A DNA stretch of 64,000 nucleotides from Diphasiastrum complanatum (taxonomy: Eukaryota; Streptophyta; Lycopodiopsida; Lycopodiales; Lycopodiaceae). Positions 21,667 to 34,047 of this stretch are shown here, piece by piece; the stretch's first letter is position 1; each line of letters begins with the position of its first letter. The notes under the pieces are model-generated. The model saw nothing but the letters and a program-made list of their open reading frames with translations. It was not told the DNA's origin and did no database searches. A program made the translations under genes and the position numbers. The stretch lies in NCBI GenBank assembly GCA_029204225.1, contig CM055095.1, positions 65,154,625 to 65,218,624 of the forward strand, written 5' to 3'.

Positions 21667-22800
21667 ATGTCTCATCTTGGTAGCTCTTTGTCTTCATCAT
21701 CCAGCAAAGCTAGAATCATTGACAAGTTCAATGGTTCTAACTTCTACATCTGGAAGTTAAAACTCCGGATGATGTTGATAGATAGAGATCTTTGGGATGT
21801 AGTAGAAGATGCTGACTTGAAACCAGAAGATGGTGATCAAGCAAAGACATGGAAGATAAAAAATCAGAAGGCCTTAGTATCTATCACACTCAATTTGGCC
21901 GACTCCCAAATATCCCACGTTACCACATGCAAAACCTCTAAGGATGTATTAGATTTGTTATCAAATCTCTATGAGACTCATGATGTAACCACTAGATTAC
22001 ATCTTAAAAGGAAGTTCTTTACTCTTAGCATGTCTGAATCTACTGCCATCACTTCTCACATCAACAGCTTCAAATATTTATTGGATCAATTATCAGTTGT
22101 AGGATGTTCTATTCAAGTTGATGATGCCGTTATGACCTTGCTTTCTTCTCTTCCAAAGTCATATGAACAATTTGTGGTGATGATCTCCACACAACCCGAC
22201 CTCACTCTTCAAAAGGTGATTGGTCATCTTCTTCAAGAAGAAATACGGAGAAAGACTAGCAACCTGTCTATCAAAGACAAATCCATGGCTCTATACACCA
22301 AGAAGAAAGACTACTCCAAGGGCAGGAATCAAGTGCAGCAATAACAACAGAAGCCTCACACTCAAGTTGATCATGGTAGATCGCGCAAGAAGCTTTTCTG
22401 CAGATATTGCAAGAGAGCCAATTACGACATCAAGGAGTGTCATATCTGGATCTACAATGAGGCGAAGAAGCAACAACAATAGCAGCCAGACTCCTCCAAC
22501 ACGGCGGAATTCAAGGAGCAAGATACACATTTGTTAATGGCTTACAACAACAACAACAAAGACTGTAATAGCTGGTACCTGGACAACAACACTACCCAAC
22601 ACATGACCTCTCGCAAGGAATGGTTTATCGAGTATGCAGCTTACAACAGAGATCAATTCATGTACCTTAGAGATTCAAGCACCATATGCGTGGAAGGCAA
22701 AGGAACACTGAAGATCACATTCAACAACGATTTATCTATTTGTGTTCCCAATGTCCTTCACGTTCCTCAGCTATCAAAGAACGTGTTATCAATCTCTTAG
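21667..22800 (+). pseudogene. Copia gag-protease, family A copy 2
   Basis: The 225-codon gag start (21667-22344) has FNGSNFYIWKLKLRMMLIDR and HLLQEEIRRK. It ends at a TAA that replaces a Gln codon in a CAA run. The zinc knuckle region at 22395-22450 (FCRYCKRANYDIKEC) and the protease with WYLDNNTTQHMT follow. The catalytic DSG has become DNN, so the protease is dead. Further stops replace Gln codons (near 22481). Gag is otherwise well kept. Confidence 0.85.
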
Positions 22801-23032
22801 ATAACTAATGAGAACTACACTGTTACTTTCTCATCTGAGTAGTGTACGAGGAAGATACTATTCTGACTACATGTACTAGAGTCGGAAATCTTTATGTACT
22901 CTCTAATTTAAGTGCATTAGCTAGTATCTGTAATGAAAATATAAATGATAGTGTTGTTCTGTGGCATAGTTGATTTGGACACGTGAATACAAGATCACTG
23001 TTTTATATGCGTTGTAATAATTTAGTGACTAC

Positions 23033-24400
23033 ATGGCTGAACATGGTATTAGAAGACAGTTCACCACTTCCTATTCATCTCAACAGAATGGGATTGCAGA
23101 AAGGAAGAATCGAACTCTTCTCAACTCAGCCAGATCCATGCTACATCAAACACACCTACATGTGAAGTTCTGGGCAGAAGCTATTGCCACAACTTGTTAC
23201 GTGCAGAACAGATCCAGCACCAAAGCCGTCAACAACAAAATTCCTTATGAAGTTTGGCATGGACACAAGCCTAGTGTCAACCATTTAAAAATCTTTGGTT
23301 GTATATGTTTTGTTCACATTCCTAAACATGTACAACTTAGAAAGAAGCTGGATCATAGGACAAATTAATGCATTTTCATTGGCTATCCTGAGAAACATAA
23401 AGTTTATAAAGTTTATGATCCATCCACCAATGTAGTATTTGTGTTTAGGGATGTAATATTTCAAGAACATACATACTATGATTTTAAACAGCCATCGATA
23501 AATGATGCTATGTCATTTCATCCTATTTTACGTAGCATAAAATCTTCCAACGATAATGTTTCTTCTACAGAACTTGTAGCTACAGCTACAAAAGTCGACA
23601 GCTAACAATACATGTCATCAGACCAGATCAAGCCAGCTCGAACATATCTGAAGAAATTCAAAAAGAAGCATCATCACATCCTGGTGAACCAAATGTCCGT
23701 AGATTCTCATAGACTCTGACAATTCCTGAGAGGTACACACCTCAATCATTCTGGACTTCATCAGAAGAACCAGAGAGCCTAGCCAAAGCAATTAACTCCA
23801 AGGATGTTGTGTAGTGGCAAGAAGCTATGGAAAACAAGTACAACTGACTTTTGATGAACCAGACCTGGACACTGGTCGACTTTCCCATTTCTCCACTCAC
23901 AAGAGAGTTATAGACAACAAGTGGATCTTCAAGAAGAAGATCAACTCTGATGGTTCCATTGCTAAATGGAAAGCATGGTTGGTGGCTAAAGGATTCGCTC
24001 AAGTCCAAGGAGTGGATTATCAAGAAATTTTTAGTCATGTCATCAAGATGCAGTCAATCAGGACTCTGATTGCGTTAGCAGCCGCAAAAGACCTCAAAAT
24101 GCACCAAATGGATATCAAGACAACATTTCTCAATGGCAATGTCAACCTTCTCTTTTGCACACTACTAAGAGTGATATGTCAAAGGAATTTGACATGACTG
24201 ATTTAGGAGCTATCCATTCTTTGCTAAGAATTCACATTACTAGAAATAGCCTTCAAAATAAGATCTATCTTAGCTAGCAGGCATATCTGAAAGGCATTTT
24301 AAAAAACATTCATGTGTTTGATTGCAAACCAATTGATACTCCAATGGATCCAAGTATAGTATTGACTAAACCTACTTGTGCTGATTCTGATAGTGAAGTA
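23033..24400 (+). pseudogene. Copia integrase and reverse transcriptase start, family A copy 2
   Basis: The integrase piece (23033-23368) begins after the second Asp; the first part of the core has been deleted at about 23030. It keeps NGIAERKNRTL with the Glu. RT pieces at 23814-24140 encode VDYQEIFSHVIKMQSIRT and HQMDIKTTFLNGNV. A frame after about 24170 encodes FDMTDLGAIHSLL and continues to the family C insertion. The RT palm between these, with YVDD, is deleted. Confidence 0.82.
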
Positions 24401-25236
24401 TGTGAAAAATGCAAAAATAAGCTTTGTAGAGGCCAAAAATCATGTATATAGGATGATTACACATGTGTGGAGCCTGTTCCGACATGTTAAAATAGTGTAC
24501 TTGTCATGTACCATAATCATATAGGTTGTACATATGATTTAATTCAAGTTCTAGTAGCTAAAAAGGCCAAAAACTAGTTTTTCTAGACATATGACACATG
24601 GCATCAATCTATTGATTGCATGAGCCACATCCTTTGGTTAGGTGTCATATCCCATGTGTAGAGGACAGCTCACATGTGTGGAATAAGCTGAAGTAGGCAA
24701 ATTTTGACTTCTAGAAGATTTCCAAGTAGATCTCCATATAGAAGAAAAATGGACCAAAAGTGCTCAAAATAGAAGGTTTTGTCCAAGTGTCAGTTTTGCA
24801 TGATGAATCATCATATGAAAAAGCACCTTCACACATGTGGGATTAGAGGGATGATCAGTACCACGAGCTCCCACTTATTGTATACATAGAACCACATTTG
24901 GACATAATCAAGGTGAGACACCAATCTTGGTTTTGGAAGCAATTTTGAGTGATTCTCTCCATTTGTCTACATTTATTTTGATTGATTTTATAGGTTCTAT
25001 CAATGTGTACTTGATTTTCAGATTGGAGTCCGTACTCAGACAGTGTTTCACAAGTGTGAAACCAGAAAGTACACTTACCTTCAATTAATGATTGTTCTTG
25101 TTAGGATTTTGTGTCTAGAATTGATCTAGATTGATCTTAATCTAAAGTAGATTGATAGATCAAGTAATCTGACAACCAATCCCTCTTGAGGATCAGATTA
25201 GGATCCACTCTTGGTCCTTTTTGTACTTTTTCCACA
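24401..25236 (+). repeat. 5' LTR of family C copy 1
   Basis: It has the same ends as 28823-29656 and carries several CACATGTG-type palindromes, at 24460-24467 and 24671-24678 among others. The last approximately 105 bp of the LTR are repeated once more just downstream at about 25255-25361. Confidence 0.88.
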
Positions 25237-25254
25237 CATTTGCACCTACTAGTG

Positions 25255-25441
25255 TTGATCTTAATCTGAAGTAGATTGATAGATCAAGTACTCTGACAAC
25301 CAATCCCTCTTGAGGATCAGATTAGGATCCACTCTTGGTCCTTTTTGTACTTTTTGCACACATTTGCACACATTTGCACTTACTTTTTATAAGAGTGATC
25401 TGTCAAAGGAATTTGACATGACTGATTTAGAAGCTATCCAA
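25255..25441 (+). repeat. duplicated LTR tail plus a 50-bp patch of Copia RT in the family C leader
   Basis: Positions 25255-25361 repeat the LTR end. Positions 25391-25440 match 24167-24216 of the host family A element at 48 of 50 bases and keep the same reading frame, with KEFDMTDL. The two copies of this patch lie on either side of the family C 5' LTR. Confidence 0.75.
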
Positions 25442-25499
25442 GATATCTATCCTACTACAGATTCTCACCGAGATTCATTGGATGAACAGAGGGTAAGCA

Positions 25500-26840
25500 A
25501 GGAATAGTCATCCACTGACTAACTCATCAGGAGAGCCTAAAACCTAGAAAACAAAGCCTTCAAGACTCTGAAAGTTCAACCAACTTGCAAATCAATCATC
25601 AGTCTGTTACCAAGGAAAAAAGCCATCTAGGGTATACAAGAACTAAGAAGAGATCAAGATCTTGTAGAGAAAAACAGTTCCAAGGTGGGGATTGTCTCTA
25701 CTTATAATCATCTCTTCACTTTCCTCTACCAAATTAACATATAAATCTATGCAAATCTTTTGTAGAATTTGACATAGATTGGCTTCAATTGAGAGTTCTA
25801 GAAAAGAGATTAAAATCCAAGTCACATTATTCAACCCTACTCAATTTGTTTGAGTGATTGTAAGGTTTGAAAAGATTCATTAAGGTGTCTATGGCAAATG
25901 TGTAGAGAGAGATCCAATTTTCTAAGAGTTCCTTCCTCTGTAGAGGGCAAGATCTAGAAGCTCATTATGTGTTGTTATTGGTGAAGAATTTGTCTTCTCC
26001 TAGGTGATCAAATCTTTCTAAGTGGTATTAGCTCTTTGAAGCACAATATCTTAGTGAGAAAAATCACAACTTTTGATTTTGAATTTCATTCCAAGTCTTA
26101 AAAGGTAGAGTAATTGGTGGAATCCAATAGGAGTGATTGAATTCAATTTGTTGAGCAAAAATTGACATAGTATGTATGAAACTCAAATTAGTTTTATTCA
26201 ACTTTCTTTGTGAGAGTGTGAGGGTCAATTTGTGATCCCATTGGATGTCTAGAATGAGGAGTCCATATTTGAGTATTCATGCATGGTTGAGATCTTTGTG
26301 AATCTCTAGTTGTCTAAATTTTTAAGCTTTGTGAAAAATTGGTGGTATAGTTTGTTTTCAAATCAAATCAAATTCATTCTAAATCTCAAGAGTGAGATTA
26401 TTCGGGTCAAGAGTGAGTCCAAAAGAAGTTATTAAGTTTGATTTTCATGTGTTTGAAACAAAACCCATCTTTTGTTCAAGAATCTCAAGTGTTGAGAGAA
26501 CTAGTCAAGTGAAAAGAAAAATCTAGGTGTCAAATCTTTTCATATCCATTTCAATTCTCAAAAGAAAGAGTCATTGGTATTTGATGAGTCCAATAAGAAA
26601 GTGGATCTGATTTCTTTTGTGATTTGATTCAAAGATTGTATGCTTTTGTCTTAGTGATCAAAGCAAAGTTTCCAAGTGACTAGTCATTACTGTGAAGATT
26701 GATTCTTAGGTTTGTGGGCTAGATCTTTTGTAGATCCTTCTAGATTGTTGAAGATGTTCAAATCTAGTCTCTTGAGAGTCACAAATTACATTTGTAGAAT
26801 CATATCACAGGTTTTTATTCACATGGCATCAATAGGTGGC
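25500..26840 (+). other. family C leader / 5' internal region, no clear product
   Basis: No gag capsid motif is recognised. Short frames only. The sequence is AT-rich, with many imperfect copies of words such as CAAGAGTGA and TGATTTGATT. The first recognisable coding signal is the zinc-knuckle-like CNLCGK at about 26870. Confidence 0.5.
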
Positions 26841-28696
26841 ATCCTATTGAAGGAAAGAAAGGATCTTGAGTGCAACCTTTGTGGCAAGGGATGATATTTT
26901 TTCTCAAGATGCTACAAAAAGAAGACCAATCCATCCAAGGAGAACCAAAGCAAGGGGGCCGAGGTGAAGGATGGAGCTTCAAGTTCAAAATGCAAATACA
27001 GGAAGGACAAGTCCAAGAAAAGGTGTTTCCTTTGTGGAAAGGTGAATGAGGCTTGGATTCTCAGAAGGACTTGCAATATTTGTCTTCAAGAGTCCATCAC
27101 AACACATGTCAAATCTTTTGAAAGTTTTCATTTGGAAGTGCATTGTTTGGTTCAAAATGCAAAGATAGATGTCACTTTCATGAAAGTAACTTTGATTTAT
27201 TTTATGTCCTTGGAAAGTATTTTGCTTGGAACTTTGGACAAGTTCAAACTTATTGTTATTATCCAAGAGAAATCAATCAAGAATAAGGAGCAATCACAAA
27301 ATGAAAATAGTTTCATTTATGCTCTCATGTCAACTTATGAAGAACCATTTTGCTTTGAAGAGATTTTTGTATCTCAATGGTGGAATAAGGCAATACTAGT
27401 TGAGTGTGATGCCTTAAAAGATAGAAAAATATGTTTTCCTTGTAAGCTTACATTAGTTATGAAGACAAGGAAATGGAAATATCTACATAATGTAGGATCT
27501 TTTGGTTTCAATAAGATCATGAATGATGTGTTCATTCATAAAGATGAAAATTGTATGTTTTCAATCCTAAAGGCAAGTTGTAAACTTCTTATGAGAATAA
27601 GTGAAGCATCCAAAGTGGACACTTATATCCATAAGCAAGTAGTTAGCCTTATTGAGATGGAAATACCTTTTGATTTCAATATTGGAAAAATCATGCCAAG
27701 TTGTGGCATTTTTGGACTTATGTTTCTAGCATAAGTAATCTTGATAATCATAGGAAGTGCATATTGAATGGTCATGATTGTTGTGATCATTATGAGACAT
27801 GGAGGTCTCGGATTTCCATCAAAAAGGAGCATCGTGAAGAGGATTTTAAGGAGTCATCTCAAGGTTCAAGTGTGCCAAGGATCGAGGAGGAGAGTGCTTC
27901 TCAAGGTTCAAGTATGTCAAGGATTGAGAAGGAGAGACCTTCTCAAATTGTGATTCCAAAAAGAATCTCAAGAAACATGGTTGAGTCCATGTGGCTCACA
28001 TTTCAAGGGAAAGAGGAGCATACCTCATGTGGTATACATCTCATACTTACTTCTCCTATGTCATTCGATAAATCAATTTGCTTTAGTGAGATCATTGCAT
28101 CTCAAAATTGGAGTAAAGCCATACTAGTTGAGTATGAAGTCTCTCTTGAGAACATAGATGATGTTTTTAAAAGGTTGAAATTGATTTTAAATCAATTAGA
28201 AAGCAAATGGTTATTTCATCAAATGTATGCTCTTGAGTCATGTAAGAGCAAAAGTGATTTGTTCACTCATAGTTTGAAAATTTGTATTGAGGCAAATTGT
28301 AAACTCTTTACCAGAGTAACTGAATTATCTTCTAAAGACACTTATCTCCATAATGAAGTATTTAGCCTCATGGGATCTGAGATTAGCATGGTAAACAAGT
28401 ATGAAGATATGATGCAAACACTTTGTTATTATAGCATGCATAGTCTTGCCAATTTGGATGAGTCTAATTCTCTAGATCATGGTAACATGATGTTAGATCT
28501 TTGTGATCCTAATAAATCAAAAAGAAATCTTTATTTCCTCATGGAGGAGCATGCACATGAAGAAGGATCAAGTCTCAAGGTCAAGCATCTACATGAAATT
28601 TGGAAGGGATCAATTTTGGAGGTGCTAGGATGGTGCAAAGCCCTCAAGCTCATCAAAGATGTTAACATCAAAGAAGCACTATCATGGATATGGTGA
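26840..28696 (+). pseudogene. unknown family C protein with duplicated domain (copy 1, frameshifted)
   Basis: The N-terminal part has two Cys-pair motifs, CNLCGKG and CFLCGKV, reminiscent of gag zinc knuckles. Domain 1 (27330-27670) includes CFEEIFVSQWWNKAILVE, FSILKASCKLLMRISEASK and VDTYIHKQVVSLIEMEI. Domain 2 (28060-28390) repeats the pattern with CFSEIIASQNWSKAILVE and KLFTRVTELSSKDTYLHNEV. The C-terminus is GWCKALKLIKDVNIKEAL. A one-base deletion near 27712, relative to 63139-64000, breaks the frame between the domains. The function is not known; there are no pol motifs. A structural or packaging role is a guess. Confidence 0.7.
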
Positions 28697-28822
28697 TTTC
28701 AGATCAACATCAAGCTAATTGGCTGATCTTCACACCTTTTGAACCAGCAAAGACCAATTCAGCCCATGGAGTCAAGTTCAACATCATCATGTTTTCCATC
28801 AAGCTAGATTTTTGAGGAGGAG

Positions 28823-29656
28823 TGTGAAAAATGCAAAAATAAGCTTGGTAGAGGCCAAAAATCATGTATATAGGATGATTACACATGTGTGGAGCCTGTT
28901 CCCACGTGTTAAAATAGTGTACTTGTCATGTACCATAATCATATAGGTTGTACATATGATTTAATTCAAGTTCTAGTGGCTAAAAAGGCCAAAAGCTAGT
29001 TTTTCTAGACATATGACACATGGCATCAATCTATTGATTGCATGAGCCACATCCTTTGGTTAGGTGTCATATCACATGTGTAGTGGACAGCTCACATGTG
29101 TGGAATAAGCTGAAGTAGGCGAATTTTGACTTCTAGAAGATTTCCAAGTAGATCTCCATATAGAAGGAAAATGGACCAAAAGTGCTCAAAATAGAAGGTT
29201 TTGTCCAAGAGTTAGTTTTGCATAATGAATCATCATATGACAAAGCAACTTCACACATGTGGAATCATAGGGATCATCAGTACCACGAGCTCTCACTTAT
29301 TGTATATATAGAGCCACATTTGGCCATAATCAATGTGAGACACCAATCTTGGTTTTGGAAGCAATTTTGAGTGATTCTCTCCATTTGTCTACATTTGTTT
29401 TGATTGTTTTGAGGTTCTATCAATGTGTACTTGATTTTCAGGTTGGAGTCCATACTCAGACAGTGTTTCACACGTGTGAAACCATAAATTACACTTACCT
29501 TCAATTAATGATTGTTCTTGTTAGGATTTTGTGTCTAGAATTGATCTAGATTGATCTTAATCTGAAGTAGATTGATAGATCAAGTAATCTGACAACCAAT
29601 CCCTCTTGAGGATCAAATTAGGATCCACTCTTGGTCCTTTTTGTACTTTTTCCACA
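28823..29656 (+). repeat. 3' LTR of family C copy 1
   Basis: Partner of 24401-25236. A TATA-like sequence, GTATATATAGAG, lies at 29302-29313. The palindromes CACATGTGTG and CACACGTGTG recur along it. It is followed directly by AAGTA and family A pol sequence. Confidence 0.88.
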
Positions 29657-30180
29657 AAGTACTCGACATAGCAAAGTACTCTTATCATTCACTAATAAGA
29701 TCTTTAATGTATGCAATGCTATGTACTAGACCAGATTTAGCATACATTGTTAGCACGTTAAGTCAATTCATGTCTAATCCTAGGATATCTCATTGGAAAT
29801 CATTAAAGAGAGTGATGAGATTTATGTAAGGAAGTTTAGATCACATTTTATGTTATGATGGAAATGCTATCGACCCACTCGTCCTACAAGGCTACTCGGA
29901 TCAGGTTATTACTTCATGACCTACATCACACTCAGTTCAATGATACCACCATTCTGTGTGACAACTTGAGCTGTATTTCATTGTCACTGAATCCCAGATT
30001 TCATTGCAAATTTAGGCATATAGAAATCCAGTATCATTTCATTTGGGAAAAAGTTTTCTCAGGGCAAGTGGTCCTTCAATACTGCTCCACAACAGAAATG
30101 GCCATAGACATCTTCACCAAAGCGCTTTCCAGGATCAAGCACTAGAAGTACTTCAACATGCTGAACCTGACGAAGATACC
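29657..30180 (+). pseudogene. end of pol (RNase H), family A copy 2
   Basis: It resumes right after the family C element with the duplicated AAGTA. The frame encodes YHSLIRSLMYAMLCTRPDLA and then FMSNPRISHWKSLKRVMRF. The final frame (29855-30145) encodes ILCDNLSCISLSLNPRFHCK, HIEIQYHFIWEKV and IDIFTKALSR. The RNase H core with SLSSGEAEY is deleted between them. A purine stretch, AAGGGAGAC, leads into the LTR at 30210. Confidence 0.82.
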
Positions 30181-30209
30181 AAGGCACTAACCGTGACCTT
30201 AAGGGAGAC

Positions 30210-30572
30210 TGTCGAAAATTAAGCCCATAGTTTCAAGGTTCTTCCTGCACGTTCACTGATCACTGATCTAGGGTTAGGTGAAACCTATTTTGGGTTCAAA
30301 GTCTGCTCATCTGATACCTAGAGGAATCATAACTTAGACAACCAAACTATGGGAAGAACATCTACAAACGGGCTTTCGGCTGATCTCCAACAAAGGATAA
30401 CCAATCCTATCATAGTTTCAAGTTCAGACTTGAAGTCATTCAAGACTTGGCCATCTTCTAGGACTTCCATAAACTTGCGTTTAGAACAAGTCTGCAGATT
30501 TACACTACTTTCGCAACAGTCTGTATAAATACACTAAGTGTCGCATAGTTCGCACTTTCCTGACTTTTGTGG
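30210..30572 (+). repeat. 3' LTR of family A copy 2 (3'-truncated)
   Basis: It begins TGTCGAAAATTAAGCCCA and matches, inverted, 4820-5132. Homology stops after CGCATAGTTCGCAC, near 30572. The rest of the 1.48-kb LTR is missing. Confidence 0.8.
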
Positions 30573-32250
30573 ATAGCACTTATTACTAGCTTTTCATGGA
30601 TTTGGATATTTTCGTATATCATCTTTCCAGTTAACTTTTATAGAAATTGATAATTTCTTTAAAAGGAGAGGTGAAGTGATGAGATAAAATTCTATTTGGG
30701 AATCTGTTGGTTGCATGGTTTCAAATGAGAACCAATTGTGGTATAGAAATGAGAGTTTTTCTGAAAGAAATTTGGATAGATTCATAGTAAGATATCTAAT
30801 TGAAACTTTTTGAATAAGAGAAATTCTCTAGGAATTGTGTGGACAATCTAGAACTAAGACAATTTTGAAATTTGAATCATTATCTATAAGTACAATAAAA
30901 ATTCAATGGTTACTAATTCCATTCTAATTGGAATAGGAGTAAGTTTGATCAGGATTTATATCTGGAATGTCTATATTAAATCAACCTCATCTTAGTTTGA
31001 GTACTAGGTTCAACAAGGGGTTAATTGAGTGGAAGAAATTATGTTATTAGAAAAAGAAATTGGATTGACAATTATTGGGAGTGAGTGTTATTCATCTCAA
31101 AGATTTTTCGAATATGTTATTTGATCATGAGAAATAGATTATTTGATGCACTTAACCTAGTCGGTAAACATAGACATATAATCAAGTATTTTTTTGAGGG
31201 CAGAGTTAACAAATCTGTGTGGAAGATTTATGGATTAATTTATAAATGATTTGGATTGGATAAGAATCTAAATGTGGTGTTACACATGTATAATTAAGAT
31301 CTGCACCTAGACATTTGAGATTTTGAATCATTGACAATTAGCTTGAGTAGTTGATTTACTCTTGTGGAAGTTAATTGGTGAAATGGACGGTGGGAAGAGA
31401 ATTCACCAAGAACTGTTTGTTTTATGTGTATTGCTTGTAAGACACATGATTTATGAATTATTTGGATTCATCGAGAAAAATTGTGTGCACTGGATATACG
31501 GATATCTTGGATGAGTATTTCTCAAATTGAGAAATAAAATGAATTCATTGGTGATTTGTATCCCAGAGTGCTCAATTGGATAACGAACCATAATGGTTCC
31601 AAGAATGACAACTGAATTTTCGAAAAATTTAGCAGATATTTGGATATCTAGATTTAGTGCTAGATAGTAAATTTGAAGTTTTTGGTGGATCAAGATGATT
31701 ATTGATTTCATTTTGGTATGCTTTGATCTGTCTTTGTGAAATACATTTTTCGATCACACTTACTACCTTCGTTGTCCACTTTTCTTTCCCCTTTAGGATT
31801 TTTAGTCCTTTGAAAATCTATTTCAACTAAGGTACTCAGAAGATGTAACGACATTAGTAAATGTTTAAAGTTTGTATTTGTCTGCATCGAATATATCACA
31901 AATCCTTGCTGACAACAAAATTAGTCAGAGTGTACTTCCTTGAGCTACTCTAATAAAATTTCATTTGCAAAACGCTTTACATTCGGTTTGATAGAGAAAG
32001 ACTGTTGTTTAGCACTTATTACTTTACACCCCTTTTCTAAAAGTGGTACTGGTTGCTTACAAAATGTCTGATGACAACCAAATTCTCATTCGAACCAATT
32101 TCATTTGAAATAAGTCAATAAAATATCAACTTAACATCTTTTAAGGTCTATCTCCTTGGGGAACGATCTAATTATTACATAAATATAGCAATCTCATGTT
32201 GGTATATTGCGACAGTACATCAGTGAGCCGATGATGGATTGAAATGGGTA
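30573..32250. other. AT-rich region, no gene seen
   Basis: No reading frame over 90 codons and no recognisable TE protein. Some frames could be ancient gene remains, but nothing supports this. Confidence 0.6.
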
Positions 32251-32255
32251 ACGCT

Positions 32256-34000
32256 TCATTTCCTCCTTTTTGCCTCAATTTGAGGAGACTGTTCCTTTGA
32301 TAACTTTAGTCCAGGGTCGAGTGGAAAGTGACTTGGTTTGCATTTGGCCATACCATACTTTTCCAGCACGTTGTTGAGATATCGTTGCTGACTGATAAAA
32401 ATCAGTCTGTTGGGTCGATCTCGATGGATTTGGATTCCGAGACAATAGTGGGCTAGACCCATGTCAGTCATCTTGTATTCTTGGGCTAGGATGCATTTTG
32501 TATCCTTCATCAGATTCAGATTGTTACTGAATAAGAGTGTATCATCTACGTAGAGAGTGATGATGATGAAGTAATCTGATACAGACTTGAAGTAGACATT
32601 CGAGTCTGTCGAATTTGGAATAAAACCATTCTCTATCAGAAATGCGTTGATCTTCTAGAACTAGGCTCTCGGTGACTATATTAGCTCATAGAGAGCCTTG
32701 TGGATTTTGCATACAAGGTGTTGTTGCTTGTCGTTGAGTTCGTATCCCTCTAGCTGCATCATATTGATTTTCTCTTCCATGGTTCCATTGAGGAAAGCGG
32801 TCTGGACATCCATCTGGTGGACTTCAAGATCTGTTGCGGCTGCAAAGGAGAGAAGTAGATGGATCAAAGCATGTCTGACAACTGGGCTGAAGGTTTATGA
32901 ATAATCCAGATCTGGAATCTGAGAAAAGACTTTGGCGACTAGCCTGGCCTTGTAATGATTTAGCCTTCCTTTAATGTCGTACTTTGCCTTGAATATCCAT
33001 TTGCATGGAATTGGGTTTCGGTCCTTTGACAGCTCAGTGACTATCCATGTTTGATTCTCCATCAACGAATCAAATTTAGTGTCCATCACTGCTTTCCATT
33101 AGTCAGTGTCAGGAGTAGACATAGCCTCAAAAAGAATAGTTGATTTTTGCACAAAGTAGCAGGCCGGATCATCCATAAATCTGGATGGAGGCTGTCTGGA
33201 CCTATTCGACCTTTTGGGTTGAGCTTCGATCCTCTAATGTGGGTTGAATCATTGAGGTTCTGACTCATTATCTGAGTCAGTGTCGATGTTTTGTAGTTGA
33301 ATCCCTAGATCGGAATTTGGTTGCTCGATCCTTGGGTCGAACTTATCACCAGCTTTTTCCTTGTGGTCGATGAACTGGTTTTTCACAAAAATGACATCTC
33401 TACTGGTGAATGCCTTCTTGGTATCCAGATTGTAGAGCTTGTATGTCTTATGGTCTGAGGAATAGCCGATGAGAATTGTTTTCCCGTTCTTGTCATCTAG
33501 CTTTCTTCTTAGATCTTCAGGGATCTGAGCAAAGGCGATGCATCCAAATACTCGAATATTTTTAAGTGATTGTTTTGATCATGTCCAAACCTCATCAGGT
33601 GTCTTGCCATTCAAGGCTTTGGCGATGGATCGATTCTACAAATAGGCAGTTGTAGTAATAGCTTCTGTTCATAATTTCTTTGGAAGAGAGGCATGGGCCA
33701 GTATGCTCTTGGCACTTTCGATGAGTGTCCTATTCTTCCGTTCAGCTATACCATTGGACTGAGGTGAATAACTGGTTGTAAATTGTTGACGTATTCCACT
33801 GGCCTTGCATAACTCCTTGAATTCTGTGGAGATATACTCTCCTCCTCCATCTATGCGTAGAGCCTTGATCTTCCTCTAGGTCTGATTTTCCATAGATGCC
33901 TTGAACTGATTGAAAAACTTAAATGCTTCAAATGTGTTCTTCATAAAGTAGGTGGCAGTCATTCGAGAGAAGTCGTCGATGAAGGCTTGCTGATAATACA
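32256..34000 (-). pseudogene. Copia integrase and reverse transcriptase, family E
   Basis: Decayed integrase lies at 33330-34000. Minus-strand RT frames carry KWIFKAKYDIKGRLNHYKAR (33089-32895) and HQMDVQTAFLNGTMEEKI (32867-32676). LAHYCLGIQIHRDRPN and YLNNVLEKYGMAKCKP follow (32510-32256). The YVDD region near 32550 reads LYVDDTLL with surrounding stops. RNase H is absent. Confidence 0.8.
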
Positions 34001-34047
34001 GCTTTCACATGGAAAAGTTGGCTTGCTGATAGAAGGTAGATCTTGTA

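Larger units (their letters stand above)
24401..29656 (+). mobile_element. complete non-autonomous LTR element, family C (copy 1)
   Basis: 5256 bp, flanked by the duplication AAGTA (24396-24400 and 29657-29661). LTRs of about 835 bp begin TGTGAAAAATGC and end TTTTTCCACA. A purine tract TTTTTGAGGAGGAG precedes the 3' LTR. The inside holds two zinc-knuckle-like motifs and a long unknown protein but no protease, integrase, RT or RNase H. No tRNA-Met primer site is seen after the 5' LTR. It must be moved by another element's enzymes. It sits inside family A copy 2. Confidence 0.88.
20780..30572 (+). mobile_element. Copia element, family A copy 2, truncated and split by family C
   Basis: Plus-strand element with a 5'-truncated LTR (20780-21598), primer site, gag-pol pieces up to 24400, and the rest of pol from 29657. 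A truncated 3' LTR follows (30210-30572). A complete family C element lies inside the RNase H/connection region at 24401-29656. Without that insert the family A part is about 4.5 kb. No target duplication is visible because both outer ends are lost. It carries many stops. Confidence 0.88.
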
